Origin: an uncultured Collinsella sp. | GTDB taxonomy: Bacteria; Actinomycetota; Coriobacteriia; Coriobacteriales; Coriobacteriaceae | NCBI GenBank assembly: GCA_905211615.1 | Contig: CAJMBB010000136.1 | Location: forward strand, 1 to 5,317 | Length of the DNA: 5,317 nt | Reading direction: 5' to 3' | Shown here: positions 4,848-5,317 of the stretch, piece by piece | Layout of the letters: each line of letters starts with the position of its first letter | Numbering within the stretch: position 1 is the first letter of the stretch | The notes under the pieces: generated by a model | Database searches by the model: none | What the model was told of the DNA's origin: nothing | Seen by the model: only the letters and a program-made list of their open reading frames with translations | Made by a program: the position numbers and the translations under genes

Positions 4848-5069
4848 CTACGCGGCGGTCACGGACAGGGCGTGGAACTTCTCGCCGGCGCCCTCGACGG
4901 CGGCAGCGAGCTGCTCAGCGGTCACGGTGTCGGCGCACTCCACCTGTACGGTCTGAGTCTCGTGATCGGCGTCGGCGTCGGTCACGCCGGCCACGTTGAG
5001 CAACGCCGTCTCGACGGTGGCGTCGCAGTGGCCGCACATAAGGCCGGAAGTCTTAATTGTGAAACGCAT
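4848..5069 (-). CDS. copZ: CopZ-like copper chaperone (heavy-metal-associated domain)
   Basis: The 73-residue product is a single heavy-metal-associated domain of the usual CopZ size. The metal loop is MCGHC (residues 11-15), the Cu(I)-binding MxCxxC motif, followed by the DATVETALLNVAGV helix. The later strand TVQVEC and helix TAEQLAAAVEGAG complete the ferredoxin-like fold. It should carry Cu(I) in the cytoplasm to the CopA ATPase and to CsoR. Start choice: AGAGAGG (5077-5083) lies 7 nt before ATG 5069. A longer in-frame reading from 5180 adds 37 residues, but these come from the hairpin at 5092-5190 and are not expected to be translated. The gene follows copA by 147 nt and precedes csoR. 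One extra cysteine in VECAD is unlikely to bind metal alone. Confidence 0.9.
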   Translation of the reverse strand: MRFTIKTSGLMCGHCDATVETALLNVAGVTDADADHETQTVQVECADTVTAEQLAAAVEGAGEKFHALSVTAA

Positions 5070-5091
5070 GGGTATTCCTCTCTGTTGTGTC

Positions 5092-5190
5092 GGCTTTCCC
5101 AGGCACCCGACCTTGACCTTCAAGCCGTCGCTCGCGTACCAAAGTACGCGTCGCTCCTCTTTCAGGTCAATCTCGGGCACCTGGAAAACC
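5092..5190. repeat. Long composite hairpin in the copA-copZ gap
   Basis: The outer arms, 5099-5119 and 5164-5184, pair at about 17 of 21 positions. With one bulged C the pairing extends out to 5092 and 5190. At the tip, CGCGTAC (5133-5139) and GTACGCG (5144-5150) form a perfect 7-bp stem with a CAAA loop. The whole gap is occupied by this structure. The minus strand stays open through it in frame with copZ. It could lower or raise the copZ level relative to copA by RNA processing, or it may simply be a dispersed repeat that landed between two operon genes. Confidence 0.8.
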
Positions 5191-5216
5191 CGTTCTAAAT
5201 GGACTTAATGGTGATC

Positions 5217-5317
5217 CTATTTTGCCACTTTGGGCTTAAAGGATTTTAGGCGCAGAGCGTTGCTCACGACACATACGCTCGACAGGCTCATGGCCGCGGC
5301 GCCGAACATCGGCGAGA
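5217..5317 (-). CDS. copA: Copper-translocating P-type ATPase, C-terminal end (partial)
   Basis: Only the last 33 codons and the TAG (5217-5219) are inside the window. They read SPMFGAAAMSLSSVCVV, then SNALRLKSFK and a short basic tail. This is the characteristic last membrane segment of P1B-type Cu(I) ATPases: the MSxSS element contributes methionine and serine to the transmembrane copper site, and NALRLK marks the cytoplasmic end. The full protein, about 700-900 residues in this family, lies beyond base 5317. It pumps Cu(I) across the cytoplasmic membrane using ATP. It is the first of the three copper genes in this window, followed by copZ and csoR on the same strand. Silver or other soft-metal transport is possible, but the neighbours support copper. 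Confidence 0.9.
   Translation of the reverse strand, partial: SPMFGAAAMSLSSVCVVSNALRLKSFKPKVAK

Noticed and set aside
5070..5180. Longer N-terminus of the copper chaperone
   Set aside because: It is a translation of the hairpin repeat; ATG 5069 has its own ribosome-binding site and gives the usual CopZ length.
3719..5208. Plus-strand open frames across the minus-strand genes at the right end
   Set aside because: They overlap the zinc-ribbon, csoR and copZ genes, which have clear motifs and ribosome-binding sites on the other strand.

Overview
The window looks like chromosome from a high-GC member of the Coriobacteriia, most likely Collinsella or a close relative. I infer this from the GC-rich codon use, the strong Shine-Dalgarno sites, the copper module and the hairpin-rich gaps between genes; there is no rRNA or other marker gene to confirm it.

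The left half (1-2337) is accessory in character. An orphan 235-residue protein (202-909, +) has a ribosome-binding site that may be masked by an upstream CCTCCTC. After it comes the most unusual part of the window. A gene for a protein with an AbiEi-like middle and a C-terminal DUF559/Vsr-like (PD-(D/E)XK type) nuclease domain (1105-2181, +) sits between two 138-bp repeat units in the same orientation. Each unit is two hairpins with 15-bp stems and 27-nt loops, separated by 24 nt. The four hairpins share the arm GTCTCGATCTGTAAC / GTTACAGATCGAGAC, and stem differences are compensated within each hairpin. The hexamer CCCTGA occurs exactly 4 nt outside both outermost arms, as a target-site duplication would. 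I propose that 943-2331 is one mobile or once-mobile unit: a nuclease gene with structured flanks and no recognisable transposase.

The middle (2478-3848, +) is a complete metal-dependent amidohydrolase of the carboxylated-lysine type with all expected metal ligands. It converges on a minus-strand gene across a bidirectional terminator (3884-3918). That gene (3941-4414, -) encodes a small protein with two membrane segments and a C-terminal zinc ribbon, function unknown.

The right end, all on the minus strand, is a copper-homeostasis cluster read in the order copA (only its last 33 codons are present), a CopZ-like chaperone and a CsoR-type copper-sensing repressor. CsoR would sense Cu(I), the chaperone would carry it, and the ATPase would move it across the membrane. 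Two further composite hairpins lie in this half: 4470-4516, between csoR and the zinc-ribbon gene, and 5092-5190, in the copA-copZ gap. They look like dispersed intergenic repeats.
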